Assembly: GCA_964502175.1 (NCBI GenBank) | Contig: CAZCVE010000011.1 | Span: 124,001-188,000 of the forward strand | Reading direction: 5' to 3' | Source of the DNA: JAFLCL01 sp964502175 | GTDB lineage: Bacteria > Myxococcota_A > Polyangia > Polyangiales > Sandaracinaceae | DNA: 64,000 nucleotides | Part shown: positions 42,255 to 52,285 of the stretch, in pieces | Numbering within the stretch: the stretch's first letter is position 1 | Layout of the letters: each line of letters starts with the position of its first letter | The notes under the pieces: model-generated | Databases searched by the model: none | Told to the model about the DNA's origin: nothing | Seen by the model: the letters and a program-made list of their open reading frames with translations, nothing else | Translations under genes and position numbers: made by a program

Positions 42255-45200
42255 ATGTCGATGCGCCCCTCCGGCGTGCTGCACCCGAACGTCTGGACGC
42301 TGGGCCTCGTGGCCGCTCGGCTCGCGCTCGAGGTCCCCTTCGCCCACGCGCAGAGTGGTGAGGGAGTGTGCATTCCGCCCGAGATCACGCGCGATCTCAC
42401 GGAGTGTCGACACACGACCGCGGCGGATGCGAGCACTGCGAGAGCTCGGACGACCTCGACGCCGACTCCGCACCTGCCCACCCCGCCACCGACGACGGCA
42501 CCACCCACATCGACCACGCCGCGCGGTCCCGAGCTCGCGCCTGATCGCGCGGTGCACCCCGAGGCCGAGCGTCGGTCGGTAGGCCTGCTCGACCGCGAGA
42601 TCACCACGCTCGAGCGCATCGTCTCGCGTCTCGAACCGGCGGATCCGCGCGGCCCCGACTACCTGTTTCGCCTGGCCGAGAGTCAGCTCGAGCGCGAGCG
42701 CGCGCACACGGTCGATGCCCGGTCGCGCGACGAGGCGGTGTTCGCCGCGGAGACGGCGCACGACGCCCCGCGGGCCGCGCGCCTCCGCGCGGAACAGCGC
42801 ACGTCCGAAGAGGCGGCGCGGGTGTCCCGCGAAGGCGCCATTCGGTCGTTCGCACGCATCCTCGAGGCGTATCCCTCGTTCGCGCGCGCCGACGAGGTGC
42901 TCTATTCGCTCGCGGCGTCGCTCGAAGACCTCCACCAGATGGATCGGGCGCGGCAGGTCTATTTGCGCCTCGTCCGCGACCATCCGGGCAGCCGCTTCGT
43001 GCCCTATGCCTGGCTCGCGTTCGGGGAGTTCTACTTCGGCGAAGGCGACATGAGCGCGGCGCGGCAGTTCTACGAGCGCGTGCTCGAGACGCCGGCGGAG
43101 CGCAATCCCATGTTCGGGTTCGCGCTCTACAAGCTCGCGTGGGTCCACTACAACCTCGAAGACTTCCGCGCCTCCCTCGCCACCTTCACGCGCGTGCTCG
43201 ATCACGCGAGAGAGCACCCGGACGCGCGTGACGCCGAGGCGCTCGCACGACAGGCCCGCCGTGAGCTCGTCATGCCTTATGCGCGCGTGGGCCGACCGGC
43301 CCTGGCGCTGGCCTTCTTTCGCCGACAAGCGCGCTCCGACGAGGAGACGCTCGAGATGATGGAGAGCCTCGGGGCGCTCTACGTCGACACCGGTCAGTGG
43401 CCGGAGAGCATCCTGACGCATCACCTCCTGATGGCCGAAGCGCCGAGCTCCGATCACGTGTGTCGGTGGCAGACGCACGTCACCGAGGCGGTGATCGCGT
43501 CGCGCCCCAAGCCCGAGCAGCGCACCGAGATCGAGCGGCTGATCGATGTCCAGAGTCGGTTTGCGACTGGCACGCATCCGGCCGCGGACGTGACTGCCTG
43601 TCGGACGAGCGCGGCGCGCGTGGTGTACGAGACCGCGGTCGCGTGGCACCGCGAGGCCGTGGGGACCGATGCGCAGCCTGGCACCCGGGATCGACGCACG
43701 ATGACGCTCGCAGCAGGGCTCTACGACCTGGCGCTCTCCATCCCGGATCTGGCCTCCATCGAGATGCCCGGCATCGAGCGCGAGGACTGGCCCACTCCCG
43801 CGCGCGTCGCCTACGCGCGCGCCGAGCTGACCTACGCGAACGAAGACTGGCACGCATGCGGGCCGGCGTTCGACCGGGTGGTCGAGCTCGAGCCGAATGG
43901 CCCTCTCACCGAAGACGCCGCGTATGCGTCCGTCCTCTGCTGGGATCGCGTCTACCAGACCGACTACGAGCCTCGCGAGGGCGAGCGCGCCGAGTCGAGC
44001 GGTGTGGCCGCCCGCGCGCTCACCGAGGGTGAGGAACGCATGCTGGCAGCGTTCGCGCGCTTCGCCTGTGTGGCACCCGAGAGCGTCGACCTGCCGCAGG
44101 TCCAGTATCGACGCGCGCGCGTCTACTACGAGGCGAACCACTTCGAAGAAGCGGCGACGCTCTTCCGCGCGGTGGCGTTCGATCACCCCACACACGAGCT
44201 CGCCGAGTACGCGGCGAATCTCTACCTCGACTCCCTGAATGGCCTCGTCCGACGCGACGGCCGCATGGCGTGTGAGTCTCGAATCGGCGCCGATCTCGAG
44301 CCGCTCGACGAGGCGCAGTGCGCGACGCCCGAGGCACGAGACGCGCACGCGGACCTCTGCCCGGTGATCGTCGGCCTCCGCTGTGGGCTCTCTCGGCGTG
44401 CCGCTCAGGCGCTGGGCGCGGCGGGACGCCATCGCGAGGCCGCCGCCGCGTACGTGGCGATCTTCCGGACGCAGCGCGCATGTGAGGATCTCGACGAGGT
44501 GCTCTACGACGCGGCGATTCACTACGAGGCGGCGCGCCTCCTCGGTCGTGCGATCCGCGTGCGACAGGTGTTGCTCGACCGCTTCCCGGACAGCGCACAG
44601 ACCCGCCCTGCCCTCTACCAGCTGGGCGCGAACTACCACGCGCTCGCGATCTACTCGCAGGCCGCGGAGCACTACGAGGCCTACGCGCGGCGGTTCCCCG
44701 AGGACCTCCCGTGCAGCGAATCCGATCGCGCCAATGACCGATGCGCCGTGGCGCACGTCGCGCTCGAGAGCGCGGTCTTCTTCCGGCTCGGCCTCGGTGA
44801 AGAAGAGCGCGCCATCGAGGACGCGCGCCTCTACGAGCGGAGCTTCCGGCGAGCGTTGCCCCGCGAGACGGCGCAGGTCGTGTTCTCGCTCGGCGCGATC
44901 CACGAGCGACGCGGCGACTGGGCGCGCGTGTTCTCGCACTACCACGCGTTCCTTCGCGACTACGCGCGCACGGCTCTGCCCCACGAGGTCCTCCGCGCGC
45001 ACGTGCAGCTCGGACGTGCGCAGTGGGAGTCGGGGCGTCGCGAAGAGTCGCTGACCCACTTCCGAGCGGCAGAGTCCACCTGGACTCGACTGGCACCATC
45101 GCTGTCGGCGCCGGCGACGGATGACGTGCAGTCTCTCCAGCGTGCGCGCGCGGCCGAGGCGGCCTCGGAGGCGCTCTTCTACCTGGCCGAGCATGCCTAT

Positions 45201-45920
45201 CTCGAGTTCACCGCCATCCGATTTCCAGGCCTCACCGGCACGGCCACGCAGGCGCGCGTGGCGCGTTGGGCGACAGACTCCCTGCTCCCGTGGCTCGCTC
45301 ACAAGATCGAGGCACTGACGACCACCGAGGCGCAGTACGCGCGCGTCGAGCCGCTCGGGATCCCTGCCTGGCGCATCGCCGCAGCCGAGCGCGTCGGCGA
45401 GATGTTCCGCAGCATCGTCGACGACGTGCGCAGCGCGCCCATCCCCGCTGAGATCGCGCAGGACCCAGATCTCCTGGCGATCTACGAGGACACGCTCGAG
45501 GCCTTGCTCAACGGCTCGAGCGCGGGCGCAGATGGTCGCTGGGACACCGAGGACGACGTGCGCTGTCCCGAGAGCGTCAGCCGTTCCCGCCTGGCCGACG
45601 TGGCCGGATCGATCCCCGCGCGGTGCGCCGCGGCGCCGATGTCGCGCGCGATGCTCGCGTTCGAGCACTGCCTCGAGCTCGCGACGCGCGTCCGCTGGTT
45701 CAGCGAGTGGTCCTCGCGCTGCGAGGCCGCCCTCAACGATCTCGATCGTGCGACCTACCCGCTCGCGGCGGAGTTGCGCGGCACGGCGTCGTACTCGACC
45801 GAAGACCTCGAGAGGCCGGAAGAGATCGATGCGACGCCCGCGGAGGCGGACACGGACGCGATCGAGGGCACGACGCGAGAGACGCCGGAGGCGGCGCAGT
45901 CGCCGCCCTCCAGCGTCTGA
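42255..45920 (+). CDS. Giant TPR-repeat secreted protein
   Basis: The 1221-residue protein has an N-terminal signal-like region (VWTLGLVAARLAL...HAQ), a Thr/Pro-rich spacer and then many TPR-like helical repeats across residues ~115-1030 (for example ARADEVLYSLAASLEDLHQM and YNLEDFRASLATF). The C-terminus is acidic. Such large TPR proteins are common in myxobacterial envelopes and usually assemble complexes; no specific partner is evident. The gene stands alone between unrelated genes. Confidence 0.75.
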   Translation: MSMRPSGVLHPNVWTLGLVAARLALEVPFAHAQSGEGVCIPPEITRDLTECRHTTAADASTARARTTSTPTPHLPTPPPTTAPPTSTTPRGPELAPDRAVHPEAERRSVGLLDREITTLERIVSRLEPADPRGPDYLFRLAESQLERERAHTVDARSRDEAVFAAETAHDAPRAARLRAEQRTSEEAARVSREGAIRSFARILEAYPSFARADEVLYSLAASLEDLHQMDRARQVYLRLVRDHPGSRFVPYAWLAFGEFYFGEGDMSAARQFYERVLETPAERNPMFGFALYKLAWVHYNLEDFRASLATFTRVLDHAREHPDARDAEALARQARRELVMPYARVGRPALALAFFRRQARSDEETLEMMESLGALYVDTGQWPESILTHHLLMAEAPSSDHVCRWQTHVTEAVIASRPKPEQRTEIERLIDVQSRFATGTHPAADVTACRTSAARVVYETAVAWHREAVGTDAQPGTRDRRTMTLAAGLYDLALSIPDLASIEMPGIEREDWPTPARVAYARAELTYANEDWHACGPAFDRVVELEPNGPLTEDAAYASVLCWDRVYQTDYEPREGERAESSGVAARALTEGEERMLAAFARFACVAPESVDLPQVQYRRARVYYEANHFEEAATLFRAVAFDHPTHELAEYAANLYLDSLNGLVRRDGRMACESRIGADLEPLDEAQCATPEARDAHADLCPVIVGLRCGLSRRAAQALGAAGRHREAAAAYVAIFRTQRACEDLDEVLYDAAIHYEAARLLGRAIRVRQVLLDRFPDSAQTRPALYQLGANYHALAIYSQAAEHYEAYARRFPEDLPCSESDRANDRCAVAHVALESAVFFRLGLGEEERAIEDARLYERSFRRALPRETAQVVFSLGAIHERRGDWARVFSHYHAFLRDYARTALPHEVLRAHVQLGRAQWESGRREESLTHFRAAESTWTRLAPSLSAPATDDVQSLQRARAAEAASEALFYLAEHAYLEFTAIRFPGLTGTATQARVARWATDSLLPWLAHKIEALTTTEAQYARVEPLGIPAWRIAAAERVGEMFRSIVDDVRSAPIPAEIAQDPDLLAIYEDTLEALLNGSSAGADGRWDTEDDVRCPESVSRSRLADVAGSIPARCAAAPMSRAMLAFEHCLELATRVRWFSEWSSRCEAALNDLDRATYPLAAELRGTASYSTEDLERPEEIDATPAEADTDAIEGTTRETPEAAQSPPSSV

Positions 45921-45952
45921 GCAGATCTCCTACGCTTCGAAGCGGTCGGAGG

Positions 45953-46978
45953 TCAGACCTTCTGCGCGAGGACGACCTTGTACGTGTCCGCGCGGGTCCG
46001 CATGTCCTCGAAGAGGCGCGTGCCCGGGTCGCGCGCGAAGTTCTTCATCGCGAGCTCGGCCTCGCTCTTCTTGCGCGGCCCGTACACCGGGATGCGGAAG
46101 GCGGGGAACTTGGCGAGCGCCTGGTCGCAGTACGCGCCGATGCGGGCCTGATCGAGGTGACGCGCGCGCACGCCCTCTTCGTTCACGTCCGCGACCTCGA
46201 CGATCTTCATGCCGATCGACTCCATGAAGTCGAACGACGGCTGCCACGCCTTGTCCGGGATCGCGTTGCCCCACGTGAGGAAGCCGCCGGGCTTGAGGAT
46301 GCGCTTGGCCGTGCGGAAGAATTTTCGATCCTCCTCGGTCATCACCTCGCCCTGATCGGTCACGTGCGTCTCGCACACGGCGACGATGTCGGCGACGCCG
46401 TCTTCGATCGGGAGCTTCGTGGCGTCCGCGTGCGTGGCGACGAGCCGGCCGCGGTGGCGCGGGACGAACTTGCGACGCGCCGTCTTCACGCCGGCGAGCT
46501 GCATGTCGACGGCCTCGTAGGTGCAGCTCGGGAGCACGCTCGTGCACACGTGATCGGCGCCCGCGCCCGTGCCGCAGCCCATCTCGACGATGTGCACGCG
46601 ACCGCTGCGGCTGCTCGCGAGCTGGCGGATGGCGTCGAAGTGGTAGAGGCCGGTGTACGCGTTGCGACCGAAGCGCTGCGGATCGTCGGCGCCGGTGGGC
46701 GCGGGGCCCCAGCTCGTCGGCCAGTCGTAGCCCCACGTGTTGAACGTGAACTCGTAGGGCACGCCTGTGTCGCTCTGGACCGTGCCGACGGAGCGGTAGA
46801 GGGCGTAGAGCAGCGAGTACACCGACTGCTTGGTGTAGTCCTGCTCCTCGACGTGGCCGTCGGCCTTCGAGACCTTGGCACGCTCGAACGCGCCGCTCAG
46901 CACCCAGGCTGCGACGATGCCTTGCAGCTCGCGCATGGAGTAGTCGGTGGTCTCGCTCAGCTTCGTGAAGATGTCCAT
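45953..46978 (-). CDS. SAM-dependent methyltransferase, class I
   Basis: The 341-residue protein has a helical N-terminal region and a Rossmann methyltransferase domain with the SAM motif VEMGCGTGAGADHV near residue 135, then an acidic-loop segment YEAVDMQLAG. It resembles Methyltransf_11-type small-molecule enzymes; the substrate is unknown. The ATG at 46978 is preferred to 47056, whose extra residues overlap the promoter area of the divergent puuD gene. Confidence 0.78.
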   Translation of the reverse strand: MDIFTKLSETTDYSMRELQGIVAAWVLSGAFERAKVSKADGHVEEQDYTKQSVYSLLYALYRSVGTVQSDTGVPYEFTFNTWGYDWPTSWGPAPTGADDPQRFGRNAYTGLYHFDAIRQLASSRSGRVHIVEMGCGTGAGADHVCTSVLPSCTYEAVDMQLAGVKTARRKFVPRHRGRLVATHADATKLPIEDGVADIVAVCETHVTDQGEVMTEEDRKFFRTAKRILKPGGFLTWGNAIPDKAWQPSFDFMESIGMKIVEVADVNEEGVRARHLDQARIGAYCDQALAKFPAFRIPVYGPRKKSEAELAMKNFARDPGTRLFEDMRTRADTYKVVLAQKV

Positions 46979-47124
46979 GGCTCGCTTCGTCGTCTCCTCG
47001 GCGGCGAAAGCGCCGCGAGAGGGCCGGACATTGCAGGAGTGCGGCCCCGCGATCAACGCCCGAAACCGGGAATGGTCTCCGAATCGTCGCCTCGGGGCGC
47101 CAGCGGCCGTCGTACCATCGCGCC

Positions 47125-48297
47125 GTGCTCGACGAGTGGCTCTCCTACGGTCTGCGCCTCTTCCACCTGATCGCCGGCATCATGTGGATCGGGACGTCCT
47201 TCTACTTCGTGTGGCTCGACTTCAGCTTCGAGCCGCTGAAGGAAGCGAAGGAGGGCGTCGAGGGCGAGACCTACATGGTCCACGGCGGCTTCTTCTACCG
47301 GGTGGAGAAGCAGAAGCCGACGAAGCTCCCGCCCAACCTCCACTGGTTCAAGTACGAGGCGCTCCTCACGTACGTGAGCGGCTTCCTGCTGCTGCTCCTC
47401 GTGTACTGGACGGGCGGCGGCATGGCGCTGATGGGTCCGACGCGCATCCCGCTCTCGCACCCGCACATCGCCTACGCGATCTCCCTCGGCTCGCTGATCG
47501 GCGCGTGGGTGATCTACGACCTCCTGTGGAAGCTCGTCGGCAAGGCACAGCCGACGATCGCGCTCGTGACCTCGATCGCGCTCTTGGTCGGCGCGATCTT
47601 CGGCTACTGCTCGGTCTTCCCCGGACGCGCGGCCTTCATCCACACCGGCGCGATGATCGGCACGATCATGATCTGCAACGTGTGGATGCGGATCCTCCCG
47701 GCGCAGCGACGCATGATCGCGAAGCGCCTCGCGGGAGAGGAGCCCGACTGGGCGGAGGGCGCCGCGGCGAAGCAGCGCTCGCTGCACAACAGCTACGTGA
47801 CGATCCCCGTGCTGTTCACGATGATCTCGAACCACTTCAGCTTCGCGTTCGATCACCCGCTGAACTGGGTGATCTTGTGCGGCCTGGCGGTGATCGGCGC
47901 GAGCGTGCGTCACCTGATGATCACGATCGAGCGCAAGCAGACGGCGTGGTGGGCCTTCGCGCCCGCGAGCGTGGGCTTCGCGATGGTCGTGTTCGTGACG
48001 TGGCCCGCGCCGCCGCCCGTGGTGACCGGCCCGCCCGTCCCGTTCGCGGAGGCCAACGACATCATCGTGCGGCGCTGCTGGCAGTGTCACAGCTCGCACC
48101 CCACGGACGACGTCTTCCACAGCCCGCCGAACGGCGTGGTCTTCGAGACGCCCGCGGCGATCGTCGCGTACGCGCCCCGCATTCGCCTGCGCGCGTGTGA
48201 AGCCCGCACGATGCCGCTCGCGAACAAGACGCACATGACCGACGAAGAGCGCGAGACGCTGCAGCGCTGGATCGACCAGGGCGCCCGCCTGAACTGA
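47125..48297 (+). CDS. puuD: Membrane-bound urate hydroxylase (PuuD type) with cytochrome c domain
   Basis: The 390-residue protein has about eight membrane helices in the N-terminal ~300 residues (FHLIAGIMWIGTSFYFVWLD) and a C-terminal cytochrome c domain with the heme motif CWQCH near residue 318. This is the PuuD layout, which oxidises urate to 5-hydroxyisourate and passes electrons to the respiratory chain instead of making H2O2. The start is a GTG. It is the first urate gene of the cluster; a Uma2 gene on the other strand separates it from allantoinase. Confidence 0.9.
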   Translation: MLDEWLSYGLRLFHLIAGIMWIGTSFYFVWLDFSFEPLKEAKEGVEGETYMVHGGFFYRVEKQKPTKLPPNLHWFKYEALLTYVSGFLLLLLVYWTGGGMALMGPTRIPLSHPHIAYAISLGSLIGAWVIYDLLWKLVGKAQPTIALVTSIALLVGAIFGYCSVFPGRAAFIHTGAMIGTIMICNVWMRILPAQRRMIAKRLAGEEPDWAEGAAAKQRSLHNSYVTIPVLFTMISNHFSFAFDHPLNWVILCGLAVIGASVRHLMITIERKQTAWWAFAPASVGFAMVVFVTWPAPPPVVTGPPVPFAEANDIIVRRCWQCHSSHPTDDVFHSPPNGVVFETPAAIVAYAPRIRLRACEARTMPLANKTHMTDEERETLQRWIDQGARLN

Positions 48298-48304
48298 CCC
48301 AAGG

Positions 48305-48871
48305 TCAGCGCGTGAGCGCGCTCTCGTAGAGCTCGTCGATCTCGAACGTCACTTCGGCGCCTGCGATCGTCACCGTCTCGCCGGGGCCGAACTCTTCGTA
48401 GATCCAGCGACGACCGTCGCGACGGTACGTCTCCACGCGCGGCTCGTGTTGCGAGACCAGGACGTAGCATTGGAGCGACGGAATCCTGCGGTAGTGCGCC
48501 CACTTGTCCGTGCGGTCGCCCTGCTCAGTCGACGGTGAGAGGACCTCGACGAGCACGGCCGGGTTCCTGACCGCATCCTCGTCGTCTGGGTCGAGGTCGG
48601 TCCGCCCACACACCACTGCGAGGTCGGGGTACGTCGCGCGCCCCGTGGCCGCGACGCGGATGCGCAGGTCGGAGCTGAACGTCTCGCACGGTCGACCGCC
48701 GAGGCCGCGCTGAACGAGGAATGCGAGCCGCGACGCGAGACGCGCATGCTCCGCCGAGCCCCCCGCCATCGCATACACCTCTCCGTTCACGTACTCGAGC
48801 TTCGTCTCGGAGGCGCGAGCGAGACGTACGTACTCCTCGTAGGTGGCGCTGCGCAGCGGCTCGGCGGTCAT
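48305..48871 (-). CDS. Uma2-family endonuclease
   Basis: The 188-residue protein is a Uma2 (DUF820) PD-(D/E)XK-like nuclease: LEYVNGEVYAMAGGSAEHA at the N-terminus, then YPDLAVVCGRTDLD and VLVEVLSPSTEQGDRTDKW, which give the Asp, Glu and Lys positions. These proteins are often found in many copies in mobile or defence contexts, but their role is unknown. It sits between puuD and allantoinase, on the opposite strand. Confidence 0.85.
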   Translation of the reverse strand: MTAEPLRSATYEEYVRLARASETKLEYVNGEVYAMAGGSAEHARLASRLAFLVQRGLGGRPCETFSSDLRIRVAATGRATYPDLAVVCGRTDLDPDDEDAVRNPAVLVEVLSPSTEQGDRTDKWAHYRRIPSLQCYVLVSQHEPRVETYRRDGRRWIYEEFGPGETVTIAGAEVTFEIDELYESALTR

Positions 48872-48939
48872 TCGCCATGCTACCGCATGTCGCCGCGACC
48901 ATCGATTCGACCGCGCGCCGTGCCATGCTGCCGCGACCC

Positions 48940-50301
48940 ATGTCGACTCGCTTCGCGCTCCGCTCCGAACGTGTGCTCGTCGATCGTGCGCTGCGTCCCG
49001 CCGTCGTGGTGATCGAGGACGGCCGCATCGCCGACGTGCTCGGGCACGGCGCGATCGACGCGAGCTCGCCGCTGCCGATCGAAGAGGTGGCCGGCGTGCT
49101 CCTGCCCGGCCTCGTCGACTCGCACGTGCACATGAACGAGCCGGGGCGCACCGAGTGGGAGGGCTTCGAGACGGCGACGGCGGCCGCGGCGTCGGGCGGC
49201 GTGACCACGCTCGTCGACATGCCGCTCAACTGCATCCCGGTGACGACATCGCTCGCTGCGCTCGACGAGAAGCTCGCGGCCGTGCGCGATCTGCTCGCGG
49301 TGGACGTGGGCTTCTGGGGCGGTGTGGTGCCGGGCAACGCGACCGAGCTCGCGGCGATGGCGTCGCGCGGGATGCTCGGTGCCAAGTGCTTCCTCTGCCA
49401 CTCGGGGATCGACGACTTCCCCGCCTCGCGTGAAGAGGACCTGCGCGCGGCGATGCCGATCCTGCGCGAGACCGGCATACCACTGCTCGTTCACGCCGAG
49501 CTCGAGCTCGCGACGACGAAGAGCGGCGCGCGCGTGCCGAGCTGCGACTCGGGTGACCCCGCGGAGTACGCGAGCTACCTGGCCTCACGCCCCAACGCGT
49601 TCGAGGACGAGGCCATCGAGATGGTCATTCGCCTCTGCCGCGAGACGCGCTGCGCCGTTCACGTGGTGCACCTCAGCTCGGGCACCGCGCTGCCCATGAT
49701 CCGCGCCGCCAAGCACGAGGGTCTGCCCTTCACCGTGGAGACGTGTCCTCACTATCTCTGCCTCACGGCGGAGGAGGTCCCGCGGGGCGCGACGCAGTAC
49801 AAGTGCGCGCCTCCGATCCGCGAGGCGGCCAATCGAGAGCTCTTGTGGCAGGGCGTGCGCGAGGGCGTGATCGACCTCGTGACCTCCGATCACTCGCCCT
49901 GCACGCCACACCTCAAGAAGCCCGACACGGGGGATTTCTGCGGGGCGTGGGGCGGTATCGCGTCGCTGTCACTGGGGCTCTCGTCGGTGTGGACGGAGGC
50001 TTCCCCGCGCGAGCTCGCGCTCGTGGACGTGGTGCGTCGCATGAGCGAAGAGCCGGCGCGGCTCGCGGGCCTGTCGAAGCGCAAAGGCAGGATCGCCAAG
50101 GGCCTCGACGCCGACCTGTGTGTCTTCGATCTCGAGGGCTCGCTCGGCGTGGTGCCCGAGGTGCTGCGCTTCAAGCACAAGATCTCGCCCTACCTCGGCC
50201 GCACGCTGAAGGGCCGAGTCACCGACACCTGGCTCCGCGGCGAGCGGGTGTTCCACGACGACACTCTCCGCGCAGCGAGCGGCAAGGCGCTGCTCCGTTG
50301 A
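48940..50301 (+). CDS. allB: Allantoinase
   Basis: The 453-residue cyclic amidohydrolase opens allantoin to allantoate. Metal ligands are DSHVHMNEPGR near residue 63, the carbamylated Lys in LGAKCFLCHSG, His in VVHLSSG and Asp in VTSDHSPC. ATG at 48940 (MSTRFALRS) gives the family N-terminus; another ATG at 48925 is five codons earlier. It lies 54 bp upstream of the allantoicase gene. Confidence 0.94.
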   Translation: MSTRFALRSERVLVDRALRPAVVVIEDGRIADVLGHGAIDASSPLPIEEVAGVLLPGLVDSHVHMNEPGRTEWEGFETATAAAASGGVTTLVDMPLNCIPVTTSLAALDEKLAAVRDLLAVDVGFWGGVVPGNATELAAMASRGMLGAKCFLCHSGIDDFPASREEDLRAAMPILRETGIPLLVHAELELATTKSGARVPSCDSGDPAEYASYLASRPNAFEDEAIEMVIRLCRETRCAVHVVHLSSGTALPMIRAAKHEGLPFTVETCPHYLCLTAEEVPRGATQYKCAPPIREAANRELLWQGVREGVIDLVTSDHSPCTPHLKKPDTGDFCGAWGGIASLSLGLSSVWTEASPRELALVDVVRRMSEEPARLAGLSKRKGRIAKGLDADLCVFDLEGSLGVVPEVLRFKHKISPYLGRTLKGRVTDTWLRGERVFHDDTLRAASGKALLR

Positions 50302-50355
50302 TTCGACGGGCTGATTCGATGTCTGCATGGACACTCTGACGAGGACTGACAGAGC

Positions 50356-51420
50356 ATGAGCAAAGACCTGGGTGGCGCCGCGTTCGTCGGCTTGATCGAT
50401 CTCGCGGCCGAAGAGATGGGCGGCAAGGCGCTCGCGTGCAGCGACGACTTCTTCGCGGGCATGGAGAACATGCTCAAGCCGGGGCGCGGCGTGTTCCTGC
50501 CCGACGAGTACACCGATCGCGGCAAGTGGATGGATGGCTGGGAGAGCCGCCGCAAGCGCGGGCCCGGACACGACTGGTGCATCGTGCGGCTCGGCGTGCG
50601 CGGCGTGGTGAAGGCCGTCGACATCGACACCAACCACTTCCTCGGCAACCACCCGCCGTATGCGTCGCTCGAGGCGACGCGCGCGTCGTTCGACGCCAGC
50701 GTGGCCGAGCTCGAGGCGGCGACGTGGACGGAGATCCTCGGCCAGTCGCCGCTGCGTCCGGGCTCGCAGAACCTCTTCGCGCTGAGCTCGCCGGGGGCGT
50801 CGCTCGAGGCCTACACGCACCTTCGATTGCGCATCTATCCGGACGGCGGCGTGGCGCGCTTCAAGGTCTGGGGCTCGGCGGATCCAGACTGGGATCGCAC
50901 CGAGATCGACGAAGAGACGAAGCCGCGTCTGAAGGACGGCGAGGTCGACCTCGCGTCGGTGCGCAACGGCGCGCTCGCGCTCGCGTGCAGCGACTCGTTC
51001 TTCGGGCCGATGAACAACCTGCTCGCGCCCGGTCGCTCGGTGAACATGGGCGGCGGCTGGGAGACGCGTCGCAAGCGCCTGCCGGGCCACGACTGGATCC
51101 TCGTGCGGCTCGGCGCCCCCGGAGAGCTCGGCCTCGTCGAGATCGACACCAACCACTTCAAGGGCAACTACCCGGATCGCTTCGCGCTCCGCGGCATCCA
51201 CGCGCCGGGCGCGCAGATCACGAGCCTCGTGCCGGTCGGCAGCTACGGCGGCGGCGACGCCGCGTGGACCACGGTGATCGGGGAGACGAAGCTCGGCGCG
51301 TCGAACCGTCACTTCTTCCGCGACGAGCTCGCCGCGAAGGGCCCCTTCACGCACCTGCGACTCGACGTGTTCCCCGACGGAGGCGTGAGCCGCCTGCGCG
51401 CCTGGGGTCGCCGTTCGTGA
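50356..51420 (+). CDS. alc: Allantoicase
   Basis: The 354-residue protein has two tandem allantoicase domains: AACSDDF/ALACSDSFF-type starts, WESRRKRGPGHDW and WETRRKRLPGHDW, and paired DIDTNHFLGN and EIDTNHFKGN segments. It hydrolyses allantoate to ureidoglycolate and urea. The ATG is at 50356. Its stop overlaps the GTG start of uraD (GTGA), so translation is coupled. Confidence 0.95.
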   Translation: MSKDLGGAAFVGLIDLAAEEMGGKALACSDDFFAGMENMLKPGRGVFLPDEYTDRGKWMDGWESRRKRGPGHDWCIVRLGVRGVVKAVDIDTNHFLGNHPPYASLEATRASFDASVAELEAATWTEILGQSPLRPGSQNLFALSSPGASLEAYTHLRLRIYPDGGVARFKVWGSADPDWDRTEIDEETKPRLKDGEVDLASVRNGALALACSDSFFGPMNNLLAPGRSVNMGGGWETRRKRLPGHDWILVRLGAPGELGLVEIDTNHFKGNYPDRFALRGIHAPGAQITSLVPVGSYGGGDAAWTTVIGETKLGASNRHFFRDELAAKGPFTHLRLDVFPDGGVSRLRAWGRRS

Positions 51421-51929
51421 GTGATTCGTCGTCGCTGATCGATCGCGCGAGTGAGGACGACGCTCGCGCGATGCTCACGCGCGTCTGCGGATCGTCGCGC
51501 TGGGTCGACGGCATGCTGACGCGACGGCCCTTCGGCACCGACGACGCGCTCTTCGCGAGCGCCGACGAGGTGTGGGCCACAGCGACGCGCGAGGACGTGC
51601 TCGAGGCGCTCACGCACCACCCGCGCATCGGCGCGAACATGGACGAGCTGCGCAAGAAGTTCGCGAGCACGGCGACGTGGTCCGCGGGCGAGCAGCAGGG
51701 CGCGTCGAGCGCGAGCGAGGAGACGCTGTCAGCCCTGCGCGACGGCAACGTCCGCTACGAGCAGCGCTTCGGTCACATTTTCGTGGTGTGCGCGACGGGC
51801 AAGAGCGCCGCCGAGATGCTCGCGCTGCTCGAGGCACGCATGCCGAACGACGCCGACACCGAGATCCGCGTCGCGCAGGCCGAGCAGGGCAAGATCATCC
51901 GCATCCGACTGGAGAAGCTGACGTCATGA
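51417..51929 (+). CDS. uraD: 2-oxo-4-hydroxy-4-carboxy-5-ureidoimidazoline (OHCU) decarboxylase
   Basis: The 170-residue helical protein makes S-allantoin from OHCU. The active-site motif HHPRIGAN and the segments WSAGEQQGAS and NVRYEQRFGHIFVVCATGKS are characteristic. The GTG at 51417 overlaps the alc stop, and its own stop overlaps the uraH start (ATGA), so alc, uraD and uraH are tightly coupled. Confidence 0.93.
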   Translation: MSDSSSLIDRASEDDARAMLTRVCGSSRWVDGMLTRRPFGTDDALFASADEVWATATREDVLEALTHHPRIGANMDELRKKFASTATWSAGEQQGASSASEETLSALRDGNVRYEQRFGHIFVVCATGKSAAEMLALLEARMPNDADTEIRVAQAEQGKIIRIRLEKLTS

Positions 51930-52285
51930 CGACCCCGACGAGCACGCGAAGCCCGATCACCACGCACGTCCTCGACGTCTCTCTCGGCAAGCCCGCGGGC
52001 GGCATCCCCGTGCGCCTCGAGCGCCTCGACGGCGACGCGTTCGTCGAGCTCGCGCGCGGCGAGACCGACGCGGACGGTCGCTGCGGCCAGCTGCTCACAC
52101 CGCGCTCGCTCACCCGGGGCACCCACCGCATCCGCTTCGACCTCGACGACTACTTCGCGCGCGACGGTCGGAGCTCGTTCTATCCGTACGTGGAGATCGT
52201 CTTCCGCGTGGAGCGCACGGAGGAGCACTTTCACGTGCCCCTCTTGCTCAGCCCCTTCGGACACTCGACGTACCGCGGCAGTTGA
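51926..52285 (+). CDS. uraH: 5-hydroxyisourate hydrolase
   Basis: The 119-residue transthyretin-like enzyme hydrolyses 5-hydroxyisourate to OHCU. N-terminal TTHVLDVSLGKPA with its His, the central RIRFDLDDYF and the C-terminal signature STYRGS are intact. It ends the coupled alc-uraD-uraH set. There is no signal peptide. Together with PuuD this supplies the first three steps after urate. Confidence 0.94.
   Translation: MTTPTSTRSPITTHVLDVSLGKPAGGIPVRLERLDGDAFVELARGETDADGRCGQLLTPRSLTRGTHRIRFDLDDYFARDGRSSFYPYVEIVFRVERTEEHFHVPLLLSPFGHSTYRGS

Noticed and set aside
42210..45668. A 1152-codon open frame on the minus strand across the TPR gene.
   Set aside because: The high-GC code makes long antisense frames common. 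The product is Arg/His-rich low complexity, while the plus-strand frame has clear TPR repeats.
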